DNA of 43,722 bases. It comes from Alphaproteobacteria bacterium. Lineage in GTDB: Bacteria; Pseudomonadota; Alphaproteobacteria; Sphingomonadales; Sphingomonadaceae. The notes under the pieces were generated by a model. It was not told the origin of the DNA. It did not search any database and saw nothing but the letters and a program-made list of their open reading frames with translations. The position numbers were made by a program, and so were the translations under genes. Of this stretch, positions 25,982 to 34,775 are shown in pieces. The stretch is taken from the NCBI GenBank assembly GCA_028293025.1, contig JAQGLF010000191.1, forward strand, positions 1 through 43,722, written 5' to 3'. The first letter of the stretch is position 1; each line of letters opens with the position of its first letter.

Positions 25982-27170
25982 ATGGCTAGAACGCGAACAG
26001 CTGCTTGGCCGTCTTCCAGCGCCGCCCCTGGGGACGCTCCGGACTGGTATGTCGACGAAGTCTTCCGCAATGCCCTCCGCCGAGTCATCGCGGTCCTCAA
26101 CCGCAGGGAAGTGAGCGTGCGCGCGGATCGACCTCAGTCGAGCCGACGCCGAGGTCGCGGCGGCCTTCGAGCGCGGCGGGCTCGACGCGGAGCTGATTCA
26201 ATTCAACATCGAGGGCTATGACGTCTTCGCCCGTTCGGCCGAGCGTCTCGCCGAGCATCATTTCTATACCAACGCCCGCTTCGTCACGCGCGACGGCCGT
26301 CGGGTAGCCGTGTTCAAGGTTCCGCGCGTGTTCCTGGACTGGGGGTATCACAGTCTGCAGCGGCCTGCCGCGGATCCGCTCGTTCAGGGCGACTTCCCGC
26401 GCGGGCAGAACGATCCAGCGTATGTGAAGCATTGCGCGACCAACTATCTGGTCAAGAACTTCTGGCACAATTTCGTGCACGGTGAGATCCAGGGAATCGA
26501 TCAGAATAGTTACGGAGCCTTCAGGGGGCTGCCGCGCGAAGACTCCGATTTCGAGGCGGACCACGTCGCTAACCTTCTCACGCTCGCGAGCTACGGGATC
26601 CCGATCCGTTATCAGGGCCGTCCCAATGAGGAGTATGGTCCTCGCGTCGAGGCCATCTTCACGCGAAATCGCTGCAATCAGGTCTTCGCCAGGCGTGCCC
26701 GGCACCGCCCAGCAGATTGGGCTTCCGCGACCGCCGAAGAGCGCTGGGCGGATTTCGAATGGCGCTTCTGTCGCGGCGTTGGCAATCGGGTCAGCACCAC
26801 CCTGATCGCCGCCCGCCTCGCCTCCCCTTCGGTCAAAATATTCCTGGGAGGGGATGTCCGATTCTCGCCGGCGCGGGGGACGCGATGGCGCCATGGCAAC
26901 GTCCTGGTGGAAGTGGCCGGCCGGCGGCTCGCCACCCCTTATGCCGCCTATGTGCCCGACGACGAATGGCGGGCCTACCGCGACGGCACACAGGTACCCC
27001 CGGAACGGGTGAGTGTCATTCGGCGCCGAAGGGCGGAGCGGGAGGCGGAAATCGCCGGCTGGGTTCGCGGCGCGTACGGCGGGCTGATCAAGGGCAGCGC
27101 GACGTTGCGCAAGAGCATCGGCCTGCAGCTCCAGGCGCTGGAAACTCGAATCGCCGTGGACCTACTCTAG
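25982..27170 (+). pseudogene. Unknown gene split by a frameshift near 26115
   Basis: ATG 25982 opens a frame (MARTRTAAWPSSSAAPGDAP, then DWYVDEVFRNALRRVIAVLN) that reads well to about 26117. From 26115 a different frame continues seamlessly as RIDLSRADAEVAAAFERGG and runs to 27170. The joined protein would be about 395 residues. Without the join, the downstream part could start only at GTG 26310 (286 residues). The sequence at the join is GC-rich (GTGCGCGCGG). It has no signal peptide or membrane helices; segments such as YLVKNFWHNFVHGEIQGID and FEADHVANLLTLASYGIPI show no domain I know. It may be a real inactivation, a sequencing error, or, less likely, programmed frameshifting. Confidence 0.6.
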
Positions 27171-27365
27171 CGGGGCCCCGTACGAAGCGGCGGCCAATCG
27201 GCGCAAAAACTATGATTGAATGTCCTTGCTCGTCATCTTGAAGACGACCGAACGTGCCTGCAGCTGGAGAGGCAAACCCCAAGAGTTTCAAAGATGGGAC
27301 TCGAACTCTGCGGACGCTTTCTCGATTAGCCGTTTCCCAGTACGTGTACCCGTAGGGCAAAGACT

Positions 27366-27382
27366 GATAATCCCTGATTATC
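27366..27382. repeat. Perfect palindromic-arm site, ATAA-N7-TTAT
   Basis: GATAATC, CCT, GATTATC. Read as ATAA-TCCCTGA-TTAT it has the same arm and spacer layout as the two 18-bp inverted repeats at 19182 and 25786, though the spacer differs. It lies 180-200 bases from the second tRNA-proximal repeat and may be a further recombinase site or simply a small hairpin. Confidence 0.4.
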
Positions 27383-27561
27383 GCTCATCAGGCCTCGCCG
27401 ACGGCAGGTCAGGGGGCACAGGGCGTTAGCGGCACGACATATCGCCGTTACGACCTCGGCGTGCCCTGGATGCCTCATTAATGCATCCATTCTATGAGGC
27501 ACGCACGCGGCAGCGTTGGCTAATCGAGGCCCGCTCGGCAGGAGCAGAAGAGCTGCTTGCG

Positions 27562-27775
27562 GCCACGAGCGAACGCTCCCAAGTTCGTGAAAATCGGTTT
27601 GGGGACATTTATTTGGCCGCGGAGAATTAGGCCAGGAAGCCGCCCTTCCTGTGCGGACAAATCGTCTCTCGGTTACAAGTCGCGGCGACTGCGCCTGCAA
27701 GCCTCGGAAATCGTGCTAAGTCATTGAAATCGCTAGCGCCTCGAACAGGATTCGAACTCGCGACACCAACAAATA
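27562..27775. repeat. tRNA-Arg-proximal repeat, copy 2, with tRNA 3'-end remnant
   Basis: Shares GGCCACGAGCG, GCGGACAAAT, GTCTCTCGG, CTGCAAGCCTCGGAAAT and AAGTCATTGAAATCGCT with copy 1. From 27734 to 27768 it resembles the 3' end of the intact tRNA-Arg (26 of 35 positions by eye), including CAGGATTCGAAC of the T-arm. It does not continue into an anticodon arm. It marks the junction between the 26-kb and the 4-kb islands. Confidence 0.75.
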
Positions 27776-28141
27776 ATGCGCTCCAAATAACGACGATATT
27801 TCAAAGACTTGCCCGGGCTGATACGGCTGGGAGGCCCCTCGGAGACGAGTTCGCACCTGACTGCGCGCGCCTCGGCCTCCTCAAGAACAACCTGTTGAGG
27901 CTCCACATCTAGCCGTCATGCCCCAGCCGGTGGCTTGCGGGCTCGGCGGAAGGCAGAATGTTCCAGCGTAGGAGATCCCGGGCGCGCGCATATGCTAGTG
28001 CTTTTGATCCTGGCGGGTATCCCGCTCCCGCCGCCGAACGTCGGCACAGCGATCTCCGGGAGTGGACACCGTCCGAAGGGCGATGGCTTCCCGAATCGCT
28101 CAGGCTGGTTGATAGCTTAGCGCTGACCACGGGAGCAGCCA

Positions 28142-29272
28142 GTGCCCACAACAGTCTCAGCGACGCGCGATACGGGCGTTCCCGAGGCGGAAGCGATGCT
28201 CGCCGACCTAGAGGGGCTAGATGCCGCCGCTGACGTCGGAGATGCTGGTGTCGAGCTCCTCCTGCCCTCGCAATCGACCGCTATTCTTGCAGACGCGTGG
28301 CTGGGCATCGCGACCGGCTCCTGCGCCGCGACCAGGCCGACTGCAGTGGTTGCCCGAGGTTTTCTACATTTAGACGCCATGAGCCAGTTCTTTTCGACAC
28401 CAGCGGGCCTTGCCGCGCTTCAGACTGCCCGCTCGATCGTGCCCGAAGGTGCCAAAAGCGATCCTGTCGACGCCGACCGACTCGTGATGCAGCTGATCGC
28501 GCGCGACGCTGGACTAGTGGAGACCCGGGGCGGCGGACAGATCCTATTCGAGGCCGACCCCGACTTCCCGGTGGCTTCGATCCTGCGAGCCTCGACGCCG
28601 ATCGCGAATGAACCGGCCGAGCGGCGGCGCATGTTCACGCAGCTGGTCCTGAACCTCCGGCGCAGGGTTGAGATCGGTGCGCTCCGACGCATGATCGATC
28701 CGGTTTCCGAAGGGCCTGGAGGAGCAGTCGGACGCTTCCTCTTCGAGCTCCACGAAAACGGACTCGAGCACGGCAGCCGCGACGGTCAGGGTCGTAAGAT
28801 CCGGGGCACGCGAATGCTGCGTCTCCGTAAGCACGTGTCTAACCGGCCAGATGAATTAATCGCACGTCATGGTGGTGTAGCCGAGCTGAAGGCGTATCTA
28901 GAGCGACTGAACACTACGGCCCTTGTCGAAGCGTCCATTTCAGACTTCGGCCTCGGCGTGGTCGACGGCTTCTTAGCGTCGCCTGCCGGATTGAGTCATG
29001 CCGGACGGGACCGCCGCGAGTTGCTGGACTCGCTGCTGTTCGAGCGGCTTAGTTCGAAGGGTACTGACCGAGCATCAGGCGTCGGGATCCAGCGGGCGCT
29101 TAGAGCCGCCGCGCAAATGCAGGCGTTCGTGTCGGTGCGCACCGCCGAATTCTGGCTGGTTGCATCCTACTTCGACGGCGGTCGCGCGTTCCGAATGGGC
29201 GACGTCTCGGGTCCGGAGCGACGCGCTAAAATCCGGGGGACGCACTGGCAAATCCTATGGCCGCAGCCATGA
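28142..29272 (+). CDS. GHKL-type ATPase (histidine-kinase-like ATPase domain)
   Basis: The 376-residue protein carries the ATP-binding signature of the GHKL superfamily in its second half: N-box ELHENGLEHG (Glu202, Glu205, Asn206, His210), G1 box ISDFGLG (Asp268, Gly270, Gly272) and a G2-like SKGTDRASGVGI at about 304-315. There is no H-box, membrane helix or receiver, so it is not an ordinary sensor kinase. It looks like a stand-alone switch ATPase. The first 110 residues are Ala-rich and unassigned. GTG 28142 has GGGAG ahead. The gene lies 17 bases before the PRTase-like gene, so the pair forms an operon, and the two nearly fill a 4-kb tRNA-bounded island. A role in phage defence or another conflict process is inferred from that setting. 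Confidence 0.78.
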   Translation: MPTTVSATRDTGVPEAEAMLADLEGLDAAADVGDAGVELLLPSQSTAILADAWLGIATGSCAATRPTAVVARGFLHLDAMSQFFSTPAGLAALQTARSIVPEGAKSDPVDADRLVMQLIARDAGLVETRGGGQILFEADPDFPVASILRASTPIANEPAERRRMFTQLVLNLRRRVEIGALRRMIDPVSEGPGGAVGRFLFELHENGLEHGSRDGQGRKIRGTRMLRLRKHVSNRPDELIARHGGVAELKAYLERLNTTALVEASISDFGLGVVDGFLASPAGLSHAGRDRRELLDSLLFERLSSKGTDRASGVGIQRALRAAAQMQAFVSVRTAEFWLVASYFDGGRAFRMGDVSGPERRAKIRGTHWQILWPQP

Positions 29273-29289
29273 GCGCCAGATCCTAGTCG

Positions 29290-31638
29290 ATGCATGTGTT
29301 CACCGCCGACTTGCAGGCTGGCGACGGGACCATTCCGGTCCTCGTCGCGCAACACTCCGCGGGCCAATCGCTGGAAGCGTTGTTCGAAGCGCTCTATACC
29401 GATTACGCGGAGGCCCGGCTCGGAGCTGCATGGGTGGTCCTCAGGCCCGACGTGCGCGACCGCTTCCCTGCCAGTTCCATCACGTCGGCGATCGCACCGA
29501 CCGACGACTCGGACCTGTCCGACAGCCCATTCTTGACAGCCTTGCGTGAAGCGCGAGCCGACCCGGAGATCGCCTTCGCGCGCCTTCTAGACACCCCGGT
29601 GGTAGTCCTGCACGCCGATGGCGACGAGCTGCGCGTCTCCGGCAATGTCAACCCCGCCGCCCCAGATGTGTCTTTCGCCGAGAGAGGGGTGGACGAGGGG
29701 GCGATCCTCTCGGCGCTTCGCGCCAAAGAGATGTCCTGCCTAGTCGAGCGCTCGCGCGCCCTCCTCCCGGTCATACCGGGAAGCTTTTACCGCGCGCCCT
29801 CCAATCGTCTCGCTCGCGCCTTCCTCAGAGTTGGTAACATCCAGTACTCGCGGCACGCCATTGACGCAGTCTGCTTCTGGCTGCTGCCCTACACGCACGG
29901 GTGCGAAGCGGTTCTGGTCGACACTTGGTCTATCTCGTCAATAGCTTTTGACTTGGCGAGCCTGATGGCTGCGCTGCGCGGAGGCTCGCCGATACCGGTT
30001 GAGATGCTCAGCCAATACCAGGACCGGTCTCCTGAGCGCATGGCGCTCGCGGCCGAGGCGCTCGATCGGATTTCGGCCGAGTTGGGTGCCGGGGCGAGCG
30101 CAGCCGAGGACGGACCTCCGGTGAAGGTCGCCTGTATCCTTAGCGCAACCCATTCAGGGTCGCTTGTAGAGGTCCTTCAGGGGTTGGTCGAGATGAGCGA
30201 GTTCGGACTCGAACTCTCGTTCGTGGCCCTATTTCAGATGGGCACCGACCTTGGAATTCCGTCGCTGAGCGACATATCCGACACGCCAGAGTTCCGGCCG
30301 CTCACGCCGGGAGAGGAGGAGAGTCGGACGGTTGTTGACATTGATCCGCGATCCTACTTTCCGCTTAGTCACGCCGACGTAGAACTATGCGTCCGTGTCC
30401 GCCACGCGCAGGCGGCCAAGGCGTTCATGGACGTCTTCAGCGGCAAGGACGTAATCTCGGTGCATCGCGACCACAAGACAGACGGTCCAACCCGGCACCA
30501 AGCATTCCATGTCGATACGGAGCGCCTCGTCGCCACTGACGCGTTCCGCGAGGGCACGGCGGCGAAGCTCCTGGCTTTGGTCCCGCACCCGTCCCTGATT
30601 GTGACGCCCGCTCATGCTGCGGCGCACGCGCTTGGCGCCTTCGCGTCCGCCGTGCTGAGCGGCAACGGTCCCGTTCCCCATTACGAGCACTCGACGCTAT
30701 CGCTGAGGGGCACCGAGCCCGAGCGAGCCTCGGATGAGGCGCTGCGCGCGATGCTGCTCGAACTTGGACCAGAGGACGCAATCCTGGTTTTGGACGACGC
30801 CTTCATCACCGGGTCCCGGCTCAGTGGGTACCAAAATCGGCTGCGCGCCATGAGCTGCCGCGCGCGAGTGCACTACCACGTCGCTGTCGCCAGGCCGAGC
30901 GATCCGGCTGCTTGGAACCAGGCGAGGAGCATGTTGAGCTGGCGGGGGCCCGCGGATCGAAGCTCTTTCCCAACTAACACTGTGGATGCGACCTTCGAGA
31001 TCTGCTTGCCGAATTGGCAGGAGCGTGAGTGCCCATGGTGCGCGGAGCAGCGACTTTACGACGCGATCGTCGCCCGGGGACAGGTGCTACCATCGTTCTT
31101 CGCGGCCCGCAGAGCTCGCTTGGTGGAAGGCCGCGAGCGCGGCCTGACCATGGACGCCGCGCTGCAGGACGGCTGCACGCCTCCGATGCGCCTCGAACGC
31201 TCCTCGATTTTCGCGCCAGAAGGCGCCAGTCAGGCCGAAACGTTTGCCGCCCTTGCCTCAGCGTTCCAGATTATGCGCACGGTTGAGGAGGCCGATCTGC
31301 CGCGATTGGGTCCGCGTCGGCACCCGCTCTCGACCGTGCTGAAATCGACGGAGTACCTCCGAGACACCTACACCGATTCCATCTTGCGCGCCGCATTCCT
31401 CCGCGGAGCCGCGCCGGACGAACTCGTCTACGCCGACGCAGCGCATGATTGGGAGCGGCAATCGTTGGTGCACGCGATCGTATCGGACCAAGCCGCGCAC
31501 GTAAGCGATGTCGCTCACGAGCTCGTCTTGGCCGCGGCACTCGGTAAAGGTGATCTGTCCGAGGCAGCTCTTGAGGCGTTAAACCAACACACCGGCCGGC
31601 GGGAGGCAGTCGCAGTCTTGGGCGTCACGCGACGCTGA
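29290..31638 (+). CDS. Large protein with phosphoribosyltransferase-like domain
   Basis: The 782-residue protein contains at about 498-512 the motif ILVLDDAFITGSRL (Asp502, Asp503, Thr507, Gly508), which matches the PRPP loop of type I phosphoribosyltransferases (usually VDDxxxTGxT). A Cys pair CPWC (581, 584) follows. The remaining sequence, an N-terminal 480-residue region and a helical C-terminus, is unassigned. The length is far above that of metabolic PRTases, so this is a multidomain protein with a PRTase-like module, as seen in several predicted bacterial conflict effectors. An in-frame ATG at 29269 overlaps the upstream stop but hits TAG five codons later; hence ATG 29290, with no strong ribosome-binding site, suggesting coupling to the ATPase gene. 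Confidence 0.72.
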   Translation: MHVFTADLQAGDGTIPVLVAQHSAGQSLEALFEALYTDYAEARLGAAWVVLRPDVRDRFPASSITSAIAPTDDSDLSDSPFLTALREARADPEIAFARLLDTPVVVLHADGDELRVSGNVNPAAPDVSFAERGVDEGAILSALRAKEMSCLVERSRALLPVIPGSFYRAPSNRLARAFLRVGNIQYSRHAIDAVCFWLLPYTHGCEAVLVDTWSISSIAFDLASLMAALRGGSPIPVEMLSQYQDRSPERMALAAEALDRISAELGAGASAAEDGPPVKVACILSATHSGSLVEVLQGLVEMSEFGLELSFVALFQMGTDLGIPSLSDISDTPEFRPLTPGEEESRTVVDIDPRSYFPLSHADVELCVRVRHAQAAKAFMDVFSGKDVISVHRDHKTDGPTRHQAFHVDTERLVATDAFREGTAAKLLALVPHPSLIVTPAHAAAHALGAFASAVLSGNGPVPHYEHSTLSLRGTEPERASDEALRAMLLELGPEDAILVLDDAFITGSRLSGYQNRLRAMSCRARVHYHVAVARPSDPAAWNQARSMLSWRGPADRSSFPTNTVDATFEICLPNWQERECPWCAEQRLYDAIVARGQVLPSFFAARRARLVEGRERGLTMDAALQDGCTPPMRLERSSIFAPEGASQAETFAALASAFQIMRTVEEADLPRLGPRRHPLSTVLKSTEYLRDTYTDSILRAAFLRGAAPDELVYADAAHDWERQSLVHAIVSDQAAHVSDVAHELVLAAALGKGDLSEAALEALNQHTGRREAVAVLGVTRR

Positions 31639-31666
31639 TGCCAGTTACGGCGACGGGCTTAGCTGC

Positions 31667-31858
31667 CCTTCATGGCTTTGGGGACACTTTTGGCAGGCGG
31701 AGATTCTGCGCCTCAAAGCGCCTCGGCGGTGCGGATAGATAGTCTCCTGGTCCCAAGCGGTCAGGACAGCGCCTGCAAGCCGCGGAAATGTGGGCGCTAT
31801 TTCGGCCCTATCGGAGAGACCAAGAAACCTGCCAAGTCATTGAAATCGCTGGCGCGCC
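31667..31858. repeat. tRNA-Arg-proximal repeat, copy 3 (chromosomal junction)
   Basis: Shares CTGCAAGCC.CGGAAAT and the bases leading to AAGTCATTGAAATCGCT with copies 1 and 2, and matches copy 1 exactly at 31834-31858. It also shares GCTATT.C..CCCTATCG.AGAGAC with copy 1. It abuts the intact tRNA-Arg gene, so this is the attachment end nearest the chromosome. Confidence 0.75.
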
Positions 31859-31926
31859 CGGCAGGATTCGAACCTGCGACCCCAAGCTTAGAAGGCTCGT
31901 GCTCTGTCCAACTGAGCTACGGGCGC
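31850..31926 (-). tRNA. tRNA-Arg (anticodon UCU)
   Basis: Read on the minus strand, 77 bases fold as a complete cloverleaf. The acceptor stem pairs GCGCCCG with CGGGCGC, the D-arm is AGCTCAGTTGGACAGAGC, and the anticodon stem CGAGC/GCTTG holds the loop CTTCTAA with anticodon TCT. The T-arm is GCAGG-TTCGAAT-CCTGC, with discriminator G and an encoded CCA. It decodes AGA/AGG. Its 3' end is the integration target implied by the three repeats. Confidence 0.95.
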
Positions 31927-32015
31927 CCGTAGCGGCTCTAGCCCGCTTTGGGCGCGAGCGGAACAGCTGGCGGCGCGGCCTTTCCCCGCGCCGCCGCCTC
32001 GGCTAGGCCAGTCGT

Positions 32016-32753
32016 ATGGAGGGGGAGGAGCCACCGAAACCGGTCGACGCCGCCGCGCTGGCGGGCGCGCATTTGCGCTATTTCGACTTCGTGATGGCGG
32101 CGTTCGTCACCATCCTCCTGCTCTCGAACGTGATCGGCGCGGGCAAGGTGGCGGTGATCGACCTGCCCGGCATCGGCCCCTGGCCGTTCGGCGCCGGCAT
32201 CCTCTTCTTCCCAATCTCCTACGTGCTCGGCGACGTGCTGACCGAAGTCTACGGCTATGCCCGCGCCCGGCGCTGCATCTGGGCGGGCTTCGCGGCGATG
32301 CTGTTCATGGCCCTGATGAGCTTCGTCGTCGTCGCCTTGCCGCCGGCCGCGACCTGGCACGGCCAGGAAGCCTATGAGGCGGTGTTCGGCCAGGTGCCGC
32401 GCATCGTCATGGCCTCGATCTGCGCCTTCTGGGCGGGCGAGTTCGCCAACAGCTACGTCCTCGCCAGGATGAAGATCCTGACCCGCGGCCGCCATCTCTG
32501 GACCCGCACGATCGGCTCGACGATCGTTGGCCAGGCGGTCGACAGCCTGATCTTCTACCCGCTCGCTTTCTACGGGCTGTGGGACAATCGCACCCTGCTG
32601 ATCGTGCTTCTCACCCAATGGGCGCTGAAGGTGGGCTGGGAGGCTTTGCTCACCCCCGCCACCTATGCCGTTGTCGGCTTCCTGAAGCGGCGCGAGGGGA
32701 TCGACGTCTACGATACCGGCACCGACTTCACGCCTTTTCGGGCGAAAGTCTAA
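32016..32753 (+). CDS. yhhQ: Queuosine precursor transporter (YhhQ/VUT family)
   Basis: A 245-residue membrane protein with about six helices and the family's hallmark segments: NVIGAGKV after the first helix, FPISYVLGDVLTEVYGYARAR, and VGQAVDSLIFYPLAF. YhhQ-type proteins import preQ0/preQ1 for queuosine modification of tRNA. It starts 90 bases beyond the tRNA-Arg gene, on the core side of the island junction. The ribosome-binding site is weak. The next gene follows 16 bases after the stop and is also a membrane protein. Confidence 0.88.
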   Translation: MEGEEPPKPVDAAALAGAHLRYFDFVMAAFVTILLLSNVIGAGKVAVIDLPGIGPWPFGAGILFFPISYVLGDVLTEVYGYARARRCIWAGFAAMLFMALMSFVVVALPPAATWHGQEAYEAVFGQVPRIVMASICAFWAGEFANSYVLARMKILTRGRHLWTRTIGSTIVGQAVDSLIFYPLAFYGLWDNRTLLIVLLTQWALKVGWEALLTPATYAVVGFLKRREGIDVYDTGTDFTPFRAKV

Positions 32754-32769
32754 GCCGGAAGGGGGCTCG

Positions 32770-33744
32770 ATGAACATGCTCGGGCGCATCGCGCCGCCTT
32801 TGGTCCTGCTCATCCTCGCGCCGCTCGTCGCGGAATATCTGCTCGGGGATTTGAGCTGGGGCCAGATCGGCGCCCTGGTCGCGCTCGCGCCGCTCTACGG
32901 CGGCGGCGCCGTCTTGATCCGGGAGGCGGTGCGCCGTGTCCGCCGGGGCTGGCCGAGCTTCCTGCTGCTCGCGCTCGCTTACGCGATCATGGAAGAAGGG
33001 CTGCTCACCCAATCCCTGTTCAACCCGAATTACCTGCATCTGCGTCTGCTCGATTGCGGCTTCGTGCCGGCTCTGGGCACGTCGCCGCCCTGGGCGATCT
33101 ACGTGATCGGCATCCACGTGATCTGGAGCCTCGCGGTGCCGATCGGCCTCGCCGAGGCCCTGTTCCCGGAGCGGCGGTCCGAGCCCTGGCTAGGCGCGAT
33201 CGGCCTCGGCCTCTTCGCCCTTTTGTTCGCGGCGGGGATGTTCGCGGTGTCGCATTTCTCGCTCGGCCAGACCGCTTTCCGCGCGTCGTCGGTGCAGCTC
33301 GCATTGTGCGCTGCCCTCATCGCCGCGCTTGCCGTCGGCGCCTTCATCCTCCGCCCCGGACCCACGACCGGAGCGAAGTCGCCGATCCGGCCCCTGATCA
33401 TCGGCGCGAGCTGCTTCGCCGCCGGCTCCGCTTTCCTGTGCAGCTACGCGCTCGGCCGGTCGCATTGGCCCTGGCCGCTGACCGCCGCGGCCGATGCCGC
33501 CGTCGCAGCAGCCCTCTGCGTCTTCTTCGCCTGGGCCGTCCGCGATCGTTTATGGGGCGCGGTCCAGACCTTCGCCGCCGCGGCGGGCGGCCTGCTTTGC
33601 TATGCCTGGTTCGGCTATTTCATCGACCGCTCCATGCACGGCAGCGGCAATCTCGCCGGCCACAGCCTGTTCGTGCTGATCGTGCTCGCGATTGCCGCCT
33701 GGGCGGGCTTTCGCGCTGCCCGGTTTCGGCACGTGCGGGCCTAG
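32770..33744 (+). CDS. Polytopic membrane protein of unknown function
   Basis: The 324-residue product has roughly eight to ten hydrophobic helices. A conserved-looking loop [18 protein letters not shown] after the second or third helix carries a Glu pair. The end is a short basic tail ([10 protein letters not shown]). The pattern MEEGLLTQ resembles a membrane-embedded Glu motif of CPBP-type proteases only superficially; no second His motif is obvious. It follows the queuosine transporter closely and converges with purQ with a four-base overlap. Function unknown. Confidence 0.65.
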   Translation: MNMLGRIAPPLVLLILAPLVAEYLLGDLSWGQIGALVALAPLYGGGAVLIREAVRRVRRGWPSFLLLALAYAIMEEGLLTQSLFNPNYLHLRLLDCGFVPALGTSPPWAIYVIGIHVIWSLAVPIGLAEALFPERRSEPWLGAIGLGLFALLFAAGMFAVSHFSLGQTAFRASSVQLALCAALIAALAVGAFILRPGPTTGAKSPIRPLIIGASCFAAGSAFLCSYALGRSHWPWPLTAAADAAVAAALCVFFAWAVRDRLWGAVQTFAAAAGGLLCYAWFGYFIDRSMHGSGNLAGHSLFVLIVLAIAAWAGFRAARFRHVRA

Positions 33745-34406
33745 CCGATCGCCTCCAGCAGGCCTTCGAACAGCCGCCGGCCGTCGGCGCCGCCATGGGC
33801 CGGCTCGACCATCCGTTCGGGATGGGGCATCATGCCGAGCACGTTGCCGGCCTCGCCGACGATGCCGGCGATGTCGCGGGCCGAGCCGTTGCACGCGCCG
33901 GCATAGCGGAAGGCGATCCGGCCTTCGCCCTCGAGCCGGTCGAGCGTGTCGGGATCGGCCTGATAATTGCCGTCATGATGGGCGACCGGGATCAGGATCT
34001 CCTCCCCCGCATCGTAGCGGCAGGTGAAGGCCGTCTGGCTGTTCTCGACCCTCAGCGGCACGTCCCGGCAGACGAAGTGGAGCCCGGCATTGCGCATCAG
34101 CGCGCCGGGGAGGAGGCCCGCCTCGGTCAGGATCTGGAAGCCGTTGCAGACACCGAGGATCGAGACGCCGCGGCCGGCCGCCTCGACCACGGCGCGCATC
34201 ACCGGCGAGCGCGCGGCCATGGCGCCGGAGCGGAGATAGTCGCCATAGGAGAAGCCGCCCGGGACGGCGACGAGATCGAGGCTGTCGGGCAGCTCGGCCT
34301 CGCGGTGCCAGACCATCAACGGCTTGCGGCCGCTCACCTGCTCGAGCACGACCGCCATGTCGCGGTCGCAGTTCGAGCCGGGAAAGACGATGACGGCGCT
34401 CTTCAC
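33741..34406 (-). CDS. purQ: Phosphoribosylformylglycinamidine synthase, glutaminase subunit
   Basis: PurQ releases ammonia from glutamine for the fourth step of purine synthesis, in a complex with PurS and PurL. The 221-residue protein has the class I glutaminase triad: Cys87 in GVCNGFQIL, then His195 and Glu197 in PHPERM. It starts [15 protein letters not shown], typical of PurQ. The start is GTG 34406 with GGAGG ahead, overlapping the purS stop by four bases. The enzyme is cytosolic. purL is not in the window. Confidence 0.96.
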   Translation of the reverse strand: MKSAVIVFPGSNCDRDMAVVLEQVSGRKPLMVWHREAELPDSLDLVAVPGGFSYGDYLRSGAMAARSPVMRAVVEAAGRGVSILGVCNGFQILTEAGLLPGALMRNAGLHFVCRDVPLRVENSQTAFTCRYDAGEEILIPVAHHDGNYQADPDTLDRLEGEGRIAFRYAGACNGSARDIAGIVGEAGNVLGMMPHPERMVEPAHGGADGRRLFEGLLEAIG

Positions 34407-34654
34407 GCGCCCTCCTCCGTCGGCGCCTCGCGCTCGATGCGGAAATTCTCGATCACGATATTGGCGAGGAGCTTGCGGCACATCGCCTCGACCTCGGCCT
34501 CGCCGACGCCCGGATCGAGGTCCAGCTCGATCAGCTTGCCGGCGCGCACCTCGTTGACGCCGGCAAAGCCGAGGCCTTCTAGCGCATGGTGGATCGCCTT
34601 GCCCTGCGGGTCGAGAACCCCCTTCTTCAAGGTGACGTAGACTCGGGTCTTCAT
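34403..34654 (-). CDS. purS: Phosphoribosylformylglycinamidine synthase subunit PurS
   Basis: The 83-residue protein begins [20 protein letters not shown] and continues [20 protein letters not shown], the classical PurS pattern; the small subunit bridges PurQ and PurL. It overlaps purQ by four bases and has its ATG at 34654 instead of the longer open frame. It is divergent from the small membrane protein gene. purC, often upstream, is absent here. Confidence 0.95.
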   Translation of the reverse strand: MKTRVYVTLKKGVLDPQGKAIHHALEGLGFAGVNEVRAGKLIELDLDPGVGEAEVEAMCRKLLANIVIENFRIEREAPTEEGA

Positions 34655-34775
34655 GGGCGCTCGCCTGGCCGGGGAGGGTGCCCGCCCTATGGACAAAGGC
34701 GCTTCCGGCGACAAGCGTTTACGAGGCGTTAACCCTTCGCGGCGATGATCGGGCCGTGATTTTGGGAGATGCCCG

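Larger units (their letters stand above)
27171..28141. other. Island junction region without a supported gene
   Basis: These 970 bases hold the second tRNA-proximal repeat, an ATAA-N7-TTAT palindrome (27366-27382) and an 8-bp-stem hairpin (27471-27501, TGCCTCAT/ATGAGGCA). A plus-strand frame from 27958 to 28233 (with DLREWTPSEGRWLPESLRL) has some coding character and overlaps the GHKL gene start, but it lacks a recognisable domain, so I do not call it a gene. Confidence 0.5.

Noticed and set aside
27240-27310. A possible second tRNA 3'-end remnant (GGGACTCGAACTC on the plus strand)
   Set aside because: The T-stem cannot pair and no acceptor or anticodon arm follows; the likeness is limited to the common TTCGA-type core.
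27958-28233. A 91-residue plus-strand frame ahead of the GHKL gene
   Set aside because: Some coding character, but no domain, no clear ribosome-binding site and a 90-base overlap with the GHKL gene; left uncalled.
33054-34640. A 528-residue plus-strand open frame across the membrane protein, purQ and purS
   Set aside because: Different frame or strand from three supported genes; composition and lack of domains show it is a shadow.
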